Notes: generated by a model from the letters alone, not told the origin. A stretch of DNA of 64,000 nucleotides from Trichothermofontia sichuanensis B231 (GCF_026240635.1 NZ_CP110848.1:3057741-3121740); one strand, 5' to 3'; counted from the first letter of the stretch, positions 27,573 through 36,465 are shown. A program made the numbers and translations.

Positions 27573-28244
27573 ATGGTTAAAGTGCCCATTTCCCACCCAC
27601 CACTGCCGCCGCTAGAGAGTGGCGATCGCCTGAGCCGTGCTGAGTTTGAGCGTCGCTATGCGGCCATGCCCCAGCTCAGGAAGGCTGAATTAATCGAAGG
27701 AGTGGTGTACGTGGCGTCCCCCTTACACGCACAAGCGCATGGCAAACCGCACGGGAGTATCATGACATGGCTGGGGGTCTATAGTGCGGCAACGCCAGGG
27801 CTTGGTTGTTACGATGCCCCAACGGTACGATTGGATGCCAACAATGAACCACAACCAGATGCGGTTTTGCGTTGGGAGCAGGGCGGGCAATCCCGAATTA
27901 GCGCGGATGACTATATTGAAGGGGCACCAGAATTGATTGCCGAAATTGCGGCGAGCAGTGCCTCCTATGATCTACACGATAAATTGCGGGTTTATCAACG
28001 CAATGGGGTGCAGGAGTATCTTGTTTGGCGCACCTATAATCAGGCGATCGATTGGTTTTACTTAGATCAGGGGGTCTATCAAACCCTAGTACCTGGTGCC
28101 AATGGGATTTATCGCAGTCAACAATTTCCAGGGCTATGGTTGGCCGCAGAGCGTCTCTTGGCCCATGATCTCGCCGCAGTTCTCGATGTTCTCCAGCAGG
28201 GAATTAATACCCCTGAGCACCAAGCCTTCGTTAAGCAGTTATAG
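27573..28244 (+). CDS. Uma2 family (DUF820) restriction-like endonuclease
   Basis: The 223-residue protein belongs to the Uma2/DUF820 family, a PD-(D/E)XK-fold group greatly expanded in cyanobacteria. Catalytic positions are visible: Glu in KAELIEGVVY, Asp in EPQPDAVL, and Glu with a downstream Lys in LIAEIAASSASYDLHDK. The biological role of the family is not settled. Its last codons are unusual: the stop TAG at 28242-28244 lies inside the left end of a family A repeat starting at 28240. The original C terminus may therefore have been replaced. It follows the RND pump by 42 bp. Confidence 0.88.
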   Translation: MVKVPISHPPLPPLESGDRLSRAEFERRYAAMPQLRKAELIEGVVYVASPLHAQAHGKPHGSIMTWLGVYSAATPGLGCYDAPTVRLDANNEPQPDAVLRWEQGGQSRISADDYIEGAPELIAEIAASSASYDLHDKLRVYQRNGVQEYLVWRTYNQAIDWFYLDQGVYQTLVPGANGIYRSQQFPGLWLAAERLLAHDLAAVLDVLQQGINTPEHQAFVKQL

Positions 28245-28342
28245 TTATTTCAGATTAGAAAGAGATGTCTAAGCCCCTCTCCCCCTGTGGGAGAGGGGTT
28301 AGGGGTGAGGGGGCTGTTTCAGCCTCAATTGCAATGACTATA
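28240..28342. repeat. Family A MITE-like repeat overlapping the Uma2 stop codon
   Basis: This 103-bp copy runs from TATAGTTATTTCAG to GCAATGACTATA, in the same orientation and length as the copy at 8594-8696. It overlaps the last 5 bases of the Uma2 coding sequence. Confidence 0.82.
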
Positions 28343-28679
28343 AAAGCGCGATCGGCGACACCAAATTCGGGCAAAGGCGATCGTTCCTTAGAGGGATTAG
28401 AAGAGGGATTAGATTGATTGGACTAGATTGAGCGTCAAAGGTCGTGTCCCTGGTTGGCTAATGCCCGTCACAGGGGCGTGAGCAGCGGGCTAATTTCGTG
28501 AACGATTATTGCAACCCCTCCCATTTCAGGGCATTTGTTGTTGTCATGGGAAGTACGGCTTGGGCCAAAGACACCCAGCGAGGGGAAGGGATAACCGTCT
28601 CGGCTGTGGTGGTTTTGGGCATTGCTGTCTGAGTCTAGCCAGGACTGGGTGCTCAGGGGATCGGTTATGGAGAGGGCGC

Positions 28680-30632
28680 ATGAACTTGTTCCGTTGGCAG
28701 TGGCCGGTTAGGTGGAAATCTTGGCGCAGCGTCTCCATCCGAGTATTGCTCCGGTTCATCAGCCAATACCGCACCGTTTCCCCCTTCTTGCTGTTGCTGC
28801 TGGGCATCAGCCTGATGGAATTAGCTAAAATGCTACCTGTCCAGGCCGACAAACAAGCTCCGCCGCCCCCCGTGCTACTGAGTCAGGGGCGACCCACCCT
28901 GGAACGTCAGGGTAATCGGATTAACCTGAATGGCCGCACCTATACCCTCCCCTGGGGACAATGGCGATCGCCCCAAGATGGCGAAGCCCGGTTAGGTATC
29001 AGTGATGCCGGGTTAATGCAACTCTTTGGGGCAGACCTGCTGGATACGAATGACCCCAGCCAACAGCCGGTGCAGTGGTTCTCGGAGCCACAAACCAACC
29101 CTCAGATTTTGGCCACCTTCCTCACGCCCCAGTATCGCTACCTAGATATCACGGATTGGGTGCGGGCCAGCCAGTGGCGGATCACCGTAACCGGTCCGAC
29201 GCTCGAAATCCAGACGCCAGCTGCTAACCTCCAAACCCTGCGCCAGGGACGACAAACCTGGGGCCAACGACTGGTGGTCGATCTGGATCAAGCGACCCCG
29301 TGGCAGGTAGAGCAATTCCCCCAAGAAGCGATCGTCACCCTCGAAGCGATCGCCCCGCCTGCTGTGCTCCACCAATTTCGGCCTCAACCCCCAGCACCAG
29401 CCCCCCCCACTTCCCCACCGACACCACCCTCCCCACCGATACCGCCCTCTCCACCACCCCTCCCTACCCCAAGCGTCGAACTTGTCCAGCAACAAACCCG
29501 TATCCGTATTCCCCTGCCAGAGGGAGCACGGGTCCAAGCCTCAACACTCCCGAACCCCACTCGCTTAATTCTGGATGTGCGCAACGATGCGCCCCTGCTG
29601 CCTCGCAATATCCAGTGGGCACCGGGGTTACGCTGGCAGCAACAACTGGTGCGCCTGGGGACCGCGGCTTTCCCTGTGGTGTGGTTAACCCTGGAGCCAC
29701 CCCAAGCCCTCTCCCTCCGCCCGATCTGGACTTCCCCCCAATCCATGACCGGGATCGATCCCCTCCTGCGGATGGCCGAACGCAACCAGGCCCTAGCTGC
29801 CATCAACGGCGGTTTTTTCAATCGCAATCACCAACTGCCCCTCGGCGCAATCCGGCATGAGAACCGCTGGCTATCCGGACCCATCCTCAACCGGGGCGCG
29901 ATCGCTTGGAACGATCGTGGTGAAACCCTCTTTGGTCGCCTCACCCTCCAGGAAACCCTGGTCACAGCTACCGGGAATCGCCTACCCTTGCAGTTTTTGA
30001 ATAGTGGTTATGTCCGGGCTGGGATCTCCCGCTATACCCCTGCCTGGGGCAGTAGCTATAGTACCCTCACCGATAACGAGGCCATCTTGACCGTGCGCCA
30101 GTCCCAAATCGTGGATCAACGGTCAGGCGGTCCCCAGGGTCAAATGGCCTTTCCCATTCCTAGTGATGGCTACTTGTTGGTGGTGCGATCGCAGGCATCC
30201 AGCCTGCCCAGCCTGCCCGTTGGGTTGCGGGTCGAAGTCACCCAAGCCACCAGTCCGGCTAATTTTGACCCCTATCCCCATATCCTAGGTGCCGGTCCCC
30301 TGTTGATGCAGAATCGCCAGATTGTGCTGGACGCTAAGGGAGAAGGGTTTAGCGATGCCTTTATTCAACAATTAGCCCCCCGCAGTGTCATTTGTCGCAC
30401 CGCCACGGGTACTCTCCAAATAGCAGCCATCCATGCCCGTGTGGGGGGACGCGGCCCCAGTTTGTTGGAAACTGCCCAACTGGCATCAGCCCTGGGGTGT
30501 GTTGATGCTTTGAATCTGGATGGCGGCAGCTCGACCAGCCTCTACCTGGGGGGACAATTACTCGATCGTCCCCCGCGCACCGCTGCCCGCGTTCATAACG
30601 GGATTGGCCTTTTTCTGCGGCCCCAACCATAA
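28680..30632 (+). CDS. Phosphodiester glycosidase (NAGPA-domain) protein
   Basis: This 650-residue membrane-anchored or exported protein has its C-terminal half in the NAGPA/phosphodiester glycosidase family, which in other organisms hydrolyses sugar-phosphodiester bonds. Conserved blocks are AAINGGFFNRNHQLPLGAIR and NLDGGSSTSLYLGGQL. An N-terminal hydrophobic segment (FLLLLLGISLMEL) precedes a beta-rich domain (about 80-240) and a Pro-rich linker of PPTSPPTPPS type (about 235-260). The frame extends upstream to 28509, but the ATG at 28680 has a GGAGAGG ribosome-binding site and begins the basic signal region. A role in exopolysaccharide processing is inference. Confidence 0.85.
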   Translation: MNLFRWQWPVRWKSWRSVSIRVLLRFISQYRTVSPFLLLLLGISLMELAKMLPVQADKQAPPPPVLLSQGRPTLERQGNRINLNGRTYTLPWGQWRSPQDGEARLGISDAGLMQLFGADLLDTNDPSQQPVQWFSEPQTNPQILATFLTPQYRYLDITDWVRASQWRITVTGPTLEIQTPAANLQTLRQGRQTWGQRLVVDLDQATPWQVEQFPQEAIVTLEAIAPPAVLHQFRPQPPAPAPPTSPPTPPSPPIPPSPPPLPTPSVELVQQQTRIRIPLPEGARVQASTLPNPTRLILDVRNDAPLLPRNIQWAPGLRWQQQLVRLGTAAFPVVWLTLEPPQALSLRPIWTSPQSMTGIDPLLRMAERNQALAAINGGFFNRNHQLPLGAIRHENRWLSGPILNRGAIAWNDRGETLFGRLTLQETLVTATGNRLPLQFLNSGYVRAGISRYTPAWGSSYSTLTDNEAILTVRQSQIVDQRSGGPQGQMAFPIPSDGYLLVVRSQASSLPSLPVGLRVEVTQATSPANFDPYPHILGAGPLLMQNRQIVLDAKGEGFSDAFIQQLAPRSVICRTATGTLQIAAIHARVGGRGPSLLETAQLASALGCVDALNLDGGSSTSLYLGGQLLDRPPRTAARVHNGIGLFLRPQP

Positions 30633-30771
30633 TAGTGGCAAGCATGGTGGCAATTCCCCCCATTAAACAGGCCAACCTCGGCGTTGGGAAGCGTCCATCG
30701 CATGACTGATTTTGAGACTTAATTTAGATTTTGAAGAATTTAGATTTTGAAGAGTTTGAGGAAAGGTACTC

Positions 30772-31209
30772 ATGGTTCAACTGCAAGATACCAGTTCCCG
30801 CCCGGCTGTGGCTCCTAACCTGGAACCGGTTGCCGCCACCGAGTTGCGCCCCTGGGGGTCCTTCACGGTCCTAGAGGAAGGTCGGGGGTACAAGATCAAA
30901 CGCATTGAAGTCAAACCCGGTCATCGCCTCAGTTTGCAAATGCACCACCACCGTAGTGAGCACTGGATCGTTGTGTCCGGTACGGCACGGGTGATTTGTG
31001 GCGATCGGGAAGTGCTGCTTTCGAGTAATCAATCCACCTACGTCCCCCCCTGCACCCATCACCGCCTGGAAAATCCTGGCGTAATTCCCTTGATCCTGAT
31101 TGAGGTGCAAAATGGTGAGTATCTCGGCGAAGATGATATCGTCCGCTTTGACGACGACTACGCCCGCGATGCCCAACAGTCCAATCAGCCGCCGCATAAA
31201 TCGCGATGA
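30772..31209 (+). CDS. Cupin-type mannose-6-phosphate isomerase (type II domain)
   Basis: The 145-residue protein is a single cupin corresponding to the C-terminal isomerase domain of bifunctional GDP-mannose pyrophosphorylases. It should interconvert mannose-6-phosphate and fructose-6-phosphate using a bound metal. RPWGSF and KIKRIEVKPGHRLSLQMHHH contain the metal-binding histidines, and SEHWIVVSGTARV is the second cupin motif. The pyrophosphorylase part is absent, so it is a free-standing isomerase. The last four bases overlap the start of the IscA-type gene. Confidence 0.9.
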   Translation: MVQLQDTSSRPAVAPNLEPVAATELRPWGSFTVLEEGRGYKIKRIEVKPGHRLSLQMHHHRSEHWIVVSGTARVICGDREVLLSSNQSTYVPPCTHHRLENPGVIPLILIEVQNGEYLGEDDIVRFDDDYARDAQQSNQPPHKSR

Positions 31210-31532
31210 TCCAGATTACCCCCGCCGCTGCCAGCGAACTCAAGCGTTTACAAGCCAAACAGGCTAGCCCCACCGCCCGCTTGCGCCTGAAGGTGGAGGC
31301 GGGGGGCTGTGCCGGACTGTACTATGCCCTCTCATTTGACGAAACCCTGAATGCCCAGGATCAAGTGGGCGAATGCCAGGGGATTGCCACCGTTGTTGAT
31401 CTGGAAACCCAAAAACATATTGAGGGTCTCGTCTTAGACTACACCGAAGACCTGATGGGGGGAGGCTTCCGGTTCCACAACCCCAAGGCCGTCCAAAGTT
31501 GCGGTTGTGGTCACTCCTTTGCCCTAGCCTAG
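31206..31532 (+). CDS. IscA/SufA/HesB-type iron-sulfur assembly protein
   Basis: This 108-residue A-type carrier delivers Fe-S clusters to apoproteins. The three conserved cysteines are present: Cys35 in EAGGCAGLYY, and Cys99 and Cys101 in the SCGCG motif near the C terminus. Its ATG overlaps the stop region of the preceding cupin gene by 4 bp (ATGA), indicating translational coupling. No other suf/isc gene is nearby, so it is likely one of several A-type proteins in the genome. Confidence 0.9.
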   Translation: MIQITPAAASELKRLQAKQASPTARLRLKVEAGGCAGLYYALSFDETLNAQDQVGECQGIATVVDLETQKHIEGLVLDYTEDLMGGGFRFHNPKAVQSCGCGHSFALA

Positions 31533-31662
31533 GGGACAGTCCAACGATGAAGTTGTGCGGCAGCAGACAGGCTTGAACTCCCACCAATAACCTCCGTACT
31601 GTCCGCACCAACACAGGGTTGGGCTGTGGCTGCTCAATCAATCTACAAACCTAACCAATCTC

Positions 31663-31815
31663 TCATTGCTCAGGCTGATCAGCATCAACCTTGGATAACT
31701 GACCGATCACTTTGATCACCAAACCTTCATGTACTGTATAGACGCCTCTTTTGACTGTAGTTACTACGTTCAATCCTGCTGCTGCCCACTCAGGCAACAC
31801 AAACTCACCTGCCAT
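31663..31815 (-). CDS. Small hypothetical protein, 50 residues
   Basis: The reading frame starts at an ATG on the minus strand (31815-31813) and ends at TGA (31665-31663). The product is protein-like, beginning MAGEFVLPEWAAAGLNVVTT and ending in an acidic tail (KVDADQPEQ). It has a beta-rich middle (VYTVHEGLVIKVIGQL) and no membrane segment. The start lies 15 bp from the edge of a family A repeat, so the element may carry its promoter or may have cut off a longer gene. I do not recognise the family. Confidence 0.4.
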   Translation of the reverse strand: MAGEFVLPEWAAAGLNVVTTVKRGVYTVHEGLVIKVIGQLSKVDADQPEQ

Positions 31816-31829
31816 TAGTGAACCGTTTT

Positions 31830-31936
31830 TATAGTCAATCCAAATAAGAACGATACAATTTTTGGCTCCCCTCTCCCAAAGCGGGAGAGGAGTTGGGGGT
31901 GAGGGTGCTGTTTCAGCCTAAATTGCAATGACTATA
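31830..31936. repeat. Family A MITE-like repeat, second subtype
   Basis: This 107-bp copy begins TATAGTCAATCCAAATAAG and ends AATTGCAATGACTATA. One arm (CAATCCAAATAAGAACGATA) differs from the copies at 8594 and 28240 but is shared with those at 32802 and 38050. This defines a second subtype with the same GC-rich core and right end. Confidence 0.82.
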
Positions 31937-32105
31937 ATCTCAAAACAGATAATCTCAAAGTCTCAAAACAGATAAATCTCAAAGTAGATTAGCCTTCACT
32001 TGCGGTAAATGGTGAATAGTTTTTCTGTGGTCGTCGGATCGCGAACGAACTTGCCTGTTGGGTTTTCCAGACTCAACCCCAGCCTACCGGCTGTCACTGG
32101 GACCG

Positions 32106-32780
32106 TTAGGACTTAGCCCGTTGAGCCAGCAGAGCACGTAGTTGTTTGAATTCGTTCGCGATCACAGCCAGGACTCGATTCTGTTGATCGAGTTGCTTCG
32201 TCAGGTGGTCTATCTTGGCTTCCAGAGCAGCGGTTTTGATTTCCTGTTGTTGAATCCGCTTGCCTAAGACAGAAAGCCGGGTGACCACTTCCCGCTGGAC
32301 AAGGTTTTCTGTCCCCTGGATTAAGAGCGTTTCCAGGTTGGTCATTTTCGCAAGGAGTAGATTTTGGGCAGATTGATCAGCTTCGGCGGTAGAGGCTACT
32401 GCGGGCTGGGGCGTCATCTGGAGCAGGTGGCGAATGTGATTGAGAAGCACGTCCGCCTCGAAGGGTTTCTCAATAAAATCAAATCCCTTAAAGGGTTCAG
32501 GAATTCGGGCCGTCACCTGTTCCTTCAGCCCTGACATGATGATGACGGGTGTCCGCCGCAGGCTTTCTTCCTGGCGGATATGGCGCAGCGTGTCATAGCC
32601 ATCCATTTTGGGCATGACAAAATCTAGCAAGATCAGGTCGGGATGGTGTTGTTTGGCCATTTCCAGTCCCATGACCCCATCACTGGCCTCCAGGACCTCA
32701 AAATGCTTCGCGAGAATGCCCGCAACCATCCTCCGAATCATGCTGCTATCATCGATGACCAAAACTTTCCTGGTCGGCAT
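32106..32780 (-). CDS. CheY-like response regulator with C-terminal coiled coil
   Basis: This 224-residue protein has an N-terminal receiver domain (about 1-120). The acidic pocket lies in VLVIDDSS, the phosphoacceptor Asp in ILLDFVMPKMDG, and the conserved Lys in FIEKPF. The C-terminal 90 residues have no DNA-binding or enzymatic domain. They form heptads (LSVLGKRIQQQEIKTAALEA), so output is probably through oligomerisation or a partner protein. No histidine kinase is adjacent. The upstream gap to the MBL gene contains a family A repeat. Confidence 0.88.
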   Translation of the reverse strand: MPTRKVLVIDDSSMIRRMVAGILAKHFEVLEASDGVMGLEMAKQHHPDLILLDFVMPKMDGYDTLRHIRQEESLRRTPVIIMSGLKEQVTARIPEPFKGFDFIEKPFEADVLLNHIRHLLQMTPQPAVASTAEADQSAQNLLLAKMTNLETLLIQGTENLVQREVVTRLSVLGKRIQQQEIKTAALEAKIDHLTKQLDQQNRVLAVIANEFKQLRALLAQRAKS

Positions 32781-32801
32781 AAATAATCAGTAATTTACTT
32801 G

Positions 32802-32910
32802 TATGGTCAATCCAAATAAGAACGATAGAGTTTTTCACTCCCCTCTCCCGCTCTCTGGGAGAGGGGCTGGGGGTGGGGGTGCTGTTTCAGCCTCAATTGC
32901 AACGACTATA
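32802..32910. repeat. Family A MITE-like repeat, second subtype
   Basis: The 109-bp copy begins TATGGTCAATCCAAATAAG and ends CAATTGCAACGACTATA. It lies 21 bp upstream of the response-regulator start. Its ends carry two substitutions relative to the copy at 31830, so it is an older or decayed copy. Confidence 0.78.
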
Positions 32911-33084
32911 GTCCATACTTGTAGTTCAGCTTAACCCTTCGGCTTAACGCTTCCCGATCGCGCAGTGCTCTCGCACAGGAATTGCCAATGGGGGAATCCC
33001 CATCCATTATCGGCTGAGCCTATTCCCTTGGCGGTAAGCCCGACAGGCTCGCGATCGCCCTGATGTCAACCCACGCCCGACCCA

Positions 33085-33855
33085 TTAAACACTACCCAGG
33101 ACTTGAATTACTGGTCCCGTTGTTGGCAGATTAGCACGGGTGAGGGTCAGGGTGCTGCTATTGGTGCGACGAATTGGGAAAGCCGCTACCCGCTCTAGGA
33201 AAGCCTGAAGATCAACCAGATCACAGGTATTAGCATCCGCGGCAGCCGTACGGTAGTGGCATGGGATGACCAGCTTAGGATTGAGGACCTGGATCGCCGC
33301 GACCGCCTGATCGGGGCTATAGGCTTTGACCCCATTACCCACCGGCACAATCAGCAGATCCGGCTGCCCCATGAGAATCCGTTGTTCTAGAGTAATGGGC
33401 GTGGCCGCTCCCCCTAGGTGCAGAATATTAATCCCCGCCTGGGGCCAGCGCCAGGCAATATTGTTGGGGAACCAGCGGCCATTCTCTAGTCGCCGCTCCA
33501 TCCGGATCCCCTGGATCTGGGTATTGCCCAGTTGATAGACCCCCGGTTCAAACAAGAGCCGCTGATTAGGCGCAAGGTTATCGATCGCCCCCTCATCCAG
33601 CAAACGACTACTAATCATCACCAGGTCAGCGGTCACTTTAGGGGCTGGATACCCCTGGGTACAGCCGATCGGACGAAAAGGATTGACTAGAATCTGCTGC
33701 CCGCCCCCCTTAAAAACAAAACAGGTATGTCCTAACCATTGGATGGATAAGCTACCTTCTTGGGCCTGCGCCCCAGGTAGATGGGCAAGCAGCCCAGCCG
33801 CCAGGGTAGCGAACAAGCTAGCCCCCGCATAGTACAGTACTTGTCTTCGTCTCAT
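33085..33855 (-). CDS. Exported MBL-fold protein lacking the canonical metal motif
   Basis: The 256-residue protein has an N-terminal signal (MRRRQVLYYAGASLFATLAA, ending near GAQAQEG) and an MBL fold related to UlaG-like hydrolases (SIQWLGHTCFVFKGGGQQIL). At the position of the usual HxHxDH metal motif it reads VMISSRLLDEG. NILHLGGAAT replaces the later HLGD block, while a late histidine (VIPCHYRT) remains. The active site is therefore altered, and hydrolase activity is doubtful unless metal binding differs. It is probably periplasmic. No partner gene is evident. Confidence 0.78.
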   Translation of the reverse strand: MRRRQVLYYAGASLFATLAAGLLAHLPGAQAQEGSLSIQWLGHTCFVFKGGGQQILVNPFRPIGCTQGYPAPKVTADLVMISSRLLDEGAIDNLAPNQRLLFEPGVYQLGNTQIQGIRMERRLENGRWFPNNIAWRWPQAGINILHLGGAATPITLEQRILMGQPDLLIVPVGNGVKAYSPDQAVAAIQVLNPKLVIPCHYRTAAADANTCDLVDLQAFLERVAAFPIRRTNSSTLTLTRANLPTTGPVIQVLGSV

Positions 33856-33924
33856 GGTTCCTCACACACAACACAGATAGGCGACCTCCCAGGGGGTGAT
33901 CATAGGGAACGGATCACAGTTAAC

Positions 33925-34527
33925 TTACCAGTGGTGATCGACGATTGCCGTCAAAAAGTTGCGCAGCAACGACTTACCTGCCTGGGTCAGGATACTTTCC
34001 GGGTGGAACTGTACCCCTTGCAGGTGGGGCCAAGTCCGGTGACGGATGCCCATAATGGTGCCATCTTCAATCCAGGCTGTAATCTCCAAATCAGCGGGGC
34101 AACTGGGGCGATCGATTACCAGACTATGATACCGGGTTGCCGTAAACGGTTGCGGGAGTCCCCTAAACACACCAGTGTCTGCATGAGTAATCTGCGAAGT
34201 TTTACCATGCATGAGGGTCGGTGCCGACACAATTTTGCCCCCGAATGCCTGACCGATACTTTGGTGTCCCAGGCACACCCCCAGAATGGGTAGGGTTGGC
34301 CCCAATTCCTTAATCAGATCGAGGGAAATGCCTGCATCCTCCGGACGCCCCGGTCCAGGTGAGATCACCACCCCATCCGGCTGCATCGCCTGAATCTCCG
34401 CCAGGGAAATTTGGTCATTGCGGAACACGGGAACCTCGGCAGCCACGGGCAACTCAGCCCCCAGTTCGCCGAGATACTGCACCAGGTTGTAGGTGAAACT
34501 GTCGTAATTATCAATCACCAGAATCAA
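33925..34527 (-). CDS. pabA: Glutamine amidotransferase subunit of anthranilate / aminodeoxychorismate synthase
   Basis: This 200-residue class I glutamine amidotransferase feeds ammonia to the chorismate-using partner (TrpE or PabB) for tryptophan or folate synthesis. The start [20 protein letters not shown] is typical. The catalytic Cys is in [15 protein letters not shown], and the His/Glu pair is in VQFHPESI. Sequence alone does not separate TrpG from PabA; one protein often serves both. It lies downstream of ybeY and dgkA on the same strand, an order seen in other cyanobacteria. Confidence 0.9.
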   Translation of the reverse strand: MILVIDNYDSFTYNLVQYLGELGAELPVAAEVPVFRNDQISLAEIQAMQPDGVVISPGPGRPEDAGISLDLIKELGPTLPILGVCLGHQSIGQAFGGKIVSAPTLMHGKTSQITHADTGVFRGLPQPFTATRYHSLVIDRPSCPADLEITAWIEDGTIMGIRHRTWPHLQGVQFHPESILTQAGKSLLRNFLTAIVDHHW

Positions 34528-34665
34528 AGCAGGCGACTCCTTTGCACACGCGTTTAAGTATCGGTTTGAGTATGAGCGTGATAGAGATCCTTATCCCCCA
34601 CTATCCCTTGCCCACGCCCCCCCATCTACTGCCTCGCCCCTGTCCCCTGTCCTCTCTCCTATTCC

Positions 34666-35127
34666 CTAGCCCCCAGCCTGCACCAACACCAGCAACGGTG
34701 GCAACAGCAACACACTACCCACGAGAATTGAGACGATCGCCGAGATGACCACTGCCCCGGCTGCACAGTCCTTGGCAATCCGGGCTAATTCATGATAGGT
34801 CTGTTTCACCGTCAGATCCACCACCGACTCCAGGGCCGTGTTAATTAACTCCATTGTCAACACCGCCCCGATCGTCAGGAACAGAATCACCATTTCGATC
34901 GCACTCAAGTGCAAATACAGCGCCAGGGAGAGGGCTAGTAGGCCAATAACCACCTGGATGCGGAAGTTGCGTTGGGTTTGGAAGGCGTAACTTACCCCAT
35001 TCCAAGCGTACTTGAAGCTAATGAAGAGGTTGGAGGCCACTTGCCAGGAAAACTGCCGTTTGAGTTCCTCACCCGGATTGCGATGGCTACTAGCAGCAGA
35101 GGATTGGGTTGAAAGCTTTTGGGTCAT
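34666..35127 (-). CDS. dgkA: Diacylglycerol kinase
   Basis: The 153-residue membrane protein belongs to the prokaryotic DgkA/undecaprenol kinase family, which phosphorylates a lipid alcohol at the inner membrane. Three helices are visible in the second half, with the signature NTALESVVDL and the catalytic-site block IAKDCAAGAV. The soluble N-terminal extension is about 40 residues. A GTG at 35145 is an alternative start, but the ATG at 35127 is preferred. A family C repeat separates it from ybeY upstream, and pabA follows. Confidence 0.9.
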   Translation of the reverse strand: MTQKLSTQSSAASSHRNPGEELKRQFSWQVASNLFISFKYAWNGVSYAFQTQRNFRIQVVIGLLALSLALYLHLSAIEMVILFLTIGAVLTMELINTALESVVDLTVKQTYHELARIAKDCAAGAVVISAIVSILVGSVLLLPPLLVLVQAGG

Positions 35128-35235
35128 AGGTATCAAATCCAGCACAGTGATTTGGTGGAGAGAGTCACGGCAGCATCTTGTTAGGTGCGCTAGGTGGAGG
35201 TCCCTAATCTGGGCAATGATCAGGCGGGGGAGCTA

Positions 35236-35397
35236 GTTAACTGACCCTTCACGAGGAGAGAGAACAGAGAACAGAGAACAGAGATAGTCGCTCAGCTGCC
35301 CTCGCTTCTCACTTCTCTATCCTCACTCCTCTTAACCCTCGCCCGCTCTGGGAGAGGGATGGGGGTGAGGGCAGTCCGAGTTTTGTCAGTCAATCAG
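35236..35397. repeat. Family C repeat between ybeY and dgkA
   Basis: The copy of about 160 bp runs from TTAACTGACCCTTCACGAGG to GTCAGTCAATCAG. It has the same CAGAGAACAGAGAAC tract and GCTCTGGGAGAGGG core as the copy at 19821-20040, in the same orientation relative to its flanking minus-strand genes. Confidence 0.65.
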
Positions 35398-35613
35398 AGA
35401 TGGGGTTGGGGGATGGGCGCAGGGAGCACCGAAGTCGCACACGCAACCTTGATCACCTAACAAGGTCACAGTCAAAGTCATCGTATAGATACTCTCTTTG
35501 GTGAGATTAGCAGGTTCATCCAGAAATGCAAACGAGGGAGTTTCCCGACGGGGCCGCGCCGCGGCTTCATGGCAGCTGTGCACCGCTAAGTCCCAGGCAG
35601 GGTACCCTGACTC

Positions 35614-36192
35614 CTAAACATCCGTTTGCTGGGCTTTGAGGGTTGGGACATCCTGTTCTATTGCCGGCGGGGGTAACCCGATCGCGCTGAGTAACTGGGC
35701 CTGTTGGGTGAGCATCGCCGTTAATTGTGCCTCATCCGGATGATCCCACCCCAGAAGGTGCAGCAATCCGTGGGCCGCTAACCAGGCCAGTTCGATCGTG
35801 AGATCATGGCCAGCCGCTTGGGCCTGTCGTTGGGCCGTGTCGATCGAAATCACCAGGTCGCCCAGATAGAGAGGTTCTGTCGAGCGATCGGGGATCACGG
35901 GTGCCTCAACCTCCAGCGCTGCAAAGGCCAGGACATCCGTTGGCTGGTCTTGCTGGCGATAGTCGGCATTGAGTTGTTGGATTTCGGCATCATCCGTTAG
36001 CCGCAGGCTCAACTCATATCCTCCAGGGGCGAGGGGCGGTTGTAGGATTTGGAGCCACTGTTGAAACCAGCTTTGCCAGCGATCGGGCGTCAGGTCAAGC
36101 TGAGACAGCCTCACTCCATCCCCCTGGATAGAGCGCATCGCCTCCCGCGCGGTGTAATGGTCCTGGAGATTGAGGTCTACTGCAATCATCAA
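35614..36192 (-). CDS. ybeY: Endoribonuclease YbeY (rRNA maturation factor)
   Basis: YbeY is a zinc-dependent RNase involved in 16S rRNA 3'-end maturation and ribosome quality control. The three-His zinc motif is clear in [13 protein letters not shown]. The 192 residues exceed the E. coli protein mainly through N- and C-terminal extensions, as in other cyanobacteria. Two adjacent ATGs (36192 and 36189) could start it. It follows the DUF3285 gene by 12 bp and probably shares its transcript. Confidence 0.93.
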   Translation of the reverse strand: MMIAVDLNLQDHYTAREAMRSIQGDGVRLSQLDLTPDRWQSWFQQWLQILQPPLAPGGYELSLRLTDDAEIQQLNADYRQQDQPTDVLAFAALEVEAPVIPDRSTEPLYLGDLVISIDTAQRQAQAAGHDLTIELAWLAAHGLLHLLGWDHPDEAQLTAMLTQQAQLLSAIGLPPPAIEQDVPTLKAQQTDV

Positions 36193-36204
36193 CCCCCTCC
36201 AGCC

Positions 36205-36465
36205 CTAGCGGGTGAGATAGGAGATACCCACCAGGAAGGCAAGGAGGCCGATCGTGGTCAGGGAGAAATGCACGAGCGACTGCCTGCGCTTACGCACCAT
36301 ATTCCGCATGGCCAATTTGACATAGCTACCGCTGGGCGGCGCGATTGCCGCTTGCGGCGGCGGCGCGATCGCGGGAGCCTCACCGTGGGGATGTGCACTG
36401 GCTGGGTCGGTGAGGTCGGTCTCGCCTGGGACAACCGGAACGGGAGACGAAGCAGGTTGGGTCAT
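36205..36465 (-). CDS. DUF3285 single-helix membrane protein
   Basis: This 86-residue protein has a Pro/Ala-rich, low-complexity N-terminal half. A conserved C-terminal part (SYVKLAMRNMVRKRRQSL) then precedes one membrane helix (LTTIGLLAFLVGISYL). This matches DUF3285, a small cyanobacterial family of unknown function. It lies between prfB and ybeY, suggesting an operon prfB, DUF3285, ybeY. Confidence 0.82.
   Translation of the reverse strand: MTQPASSPVPVVPGETDLTDPASAHPHGEAPAIAPPPQAAIAPPSGSYVKLAMRNMVRKRRQSLVHFSLTTIGLLAFLVGISYLTR

Noticed and set aside
27573-28244. Uma2 gene as part of a transposon or restriction system
   Set aside because: There is no methyltransferase, transposase or toxin-antitoxin partner nearby. 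Uma2 genes are widespread in cyanobacteria as single genes.
28546-28632. 28-codon ORF on the plus strand (MGSTAWAKDTQRGEG..., hydrophobic end)
   Set aside because: It looks slightly like a small photosystem peptide, but it has no ribosome-binding site, the hydrophobic stretch is too short for a helix and it matches no small photosynthesis subunit that I know.
35386-35583. 65-codon minus-strand ORF between ybeY and dgkA
   Set aside because: The middle (SFAFLDEPANLTKESIY) is protein-like, but the frame ends inside the family C repeat, starts without a good signal and matches no family I know. It may be a gene remnant, but the support is too weak to list it.
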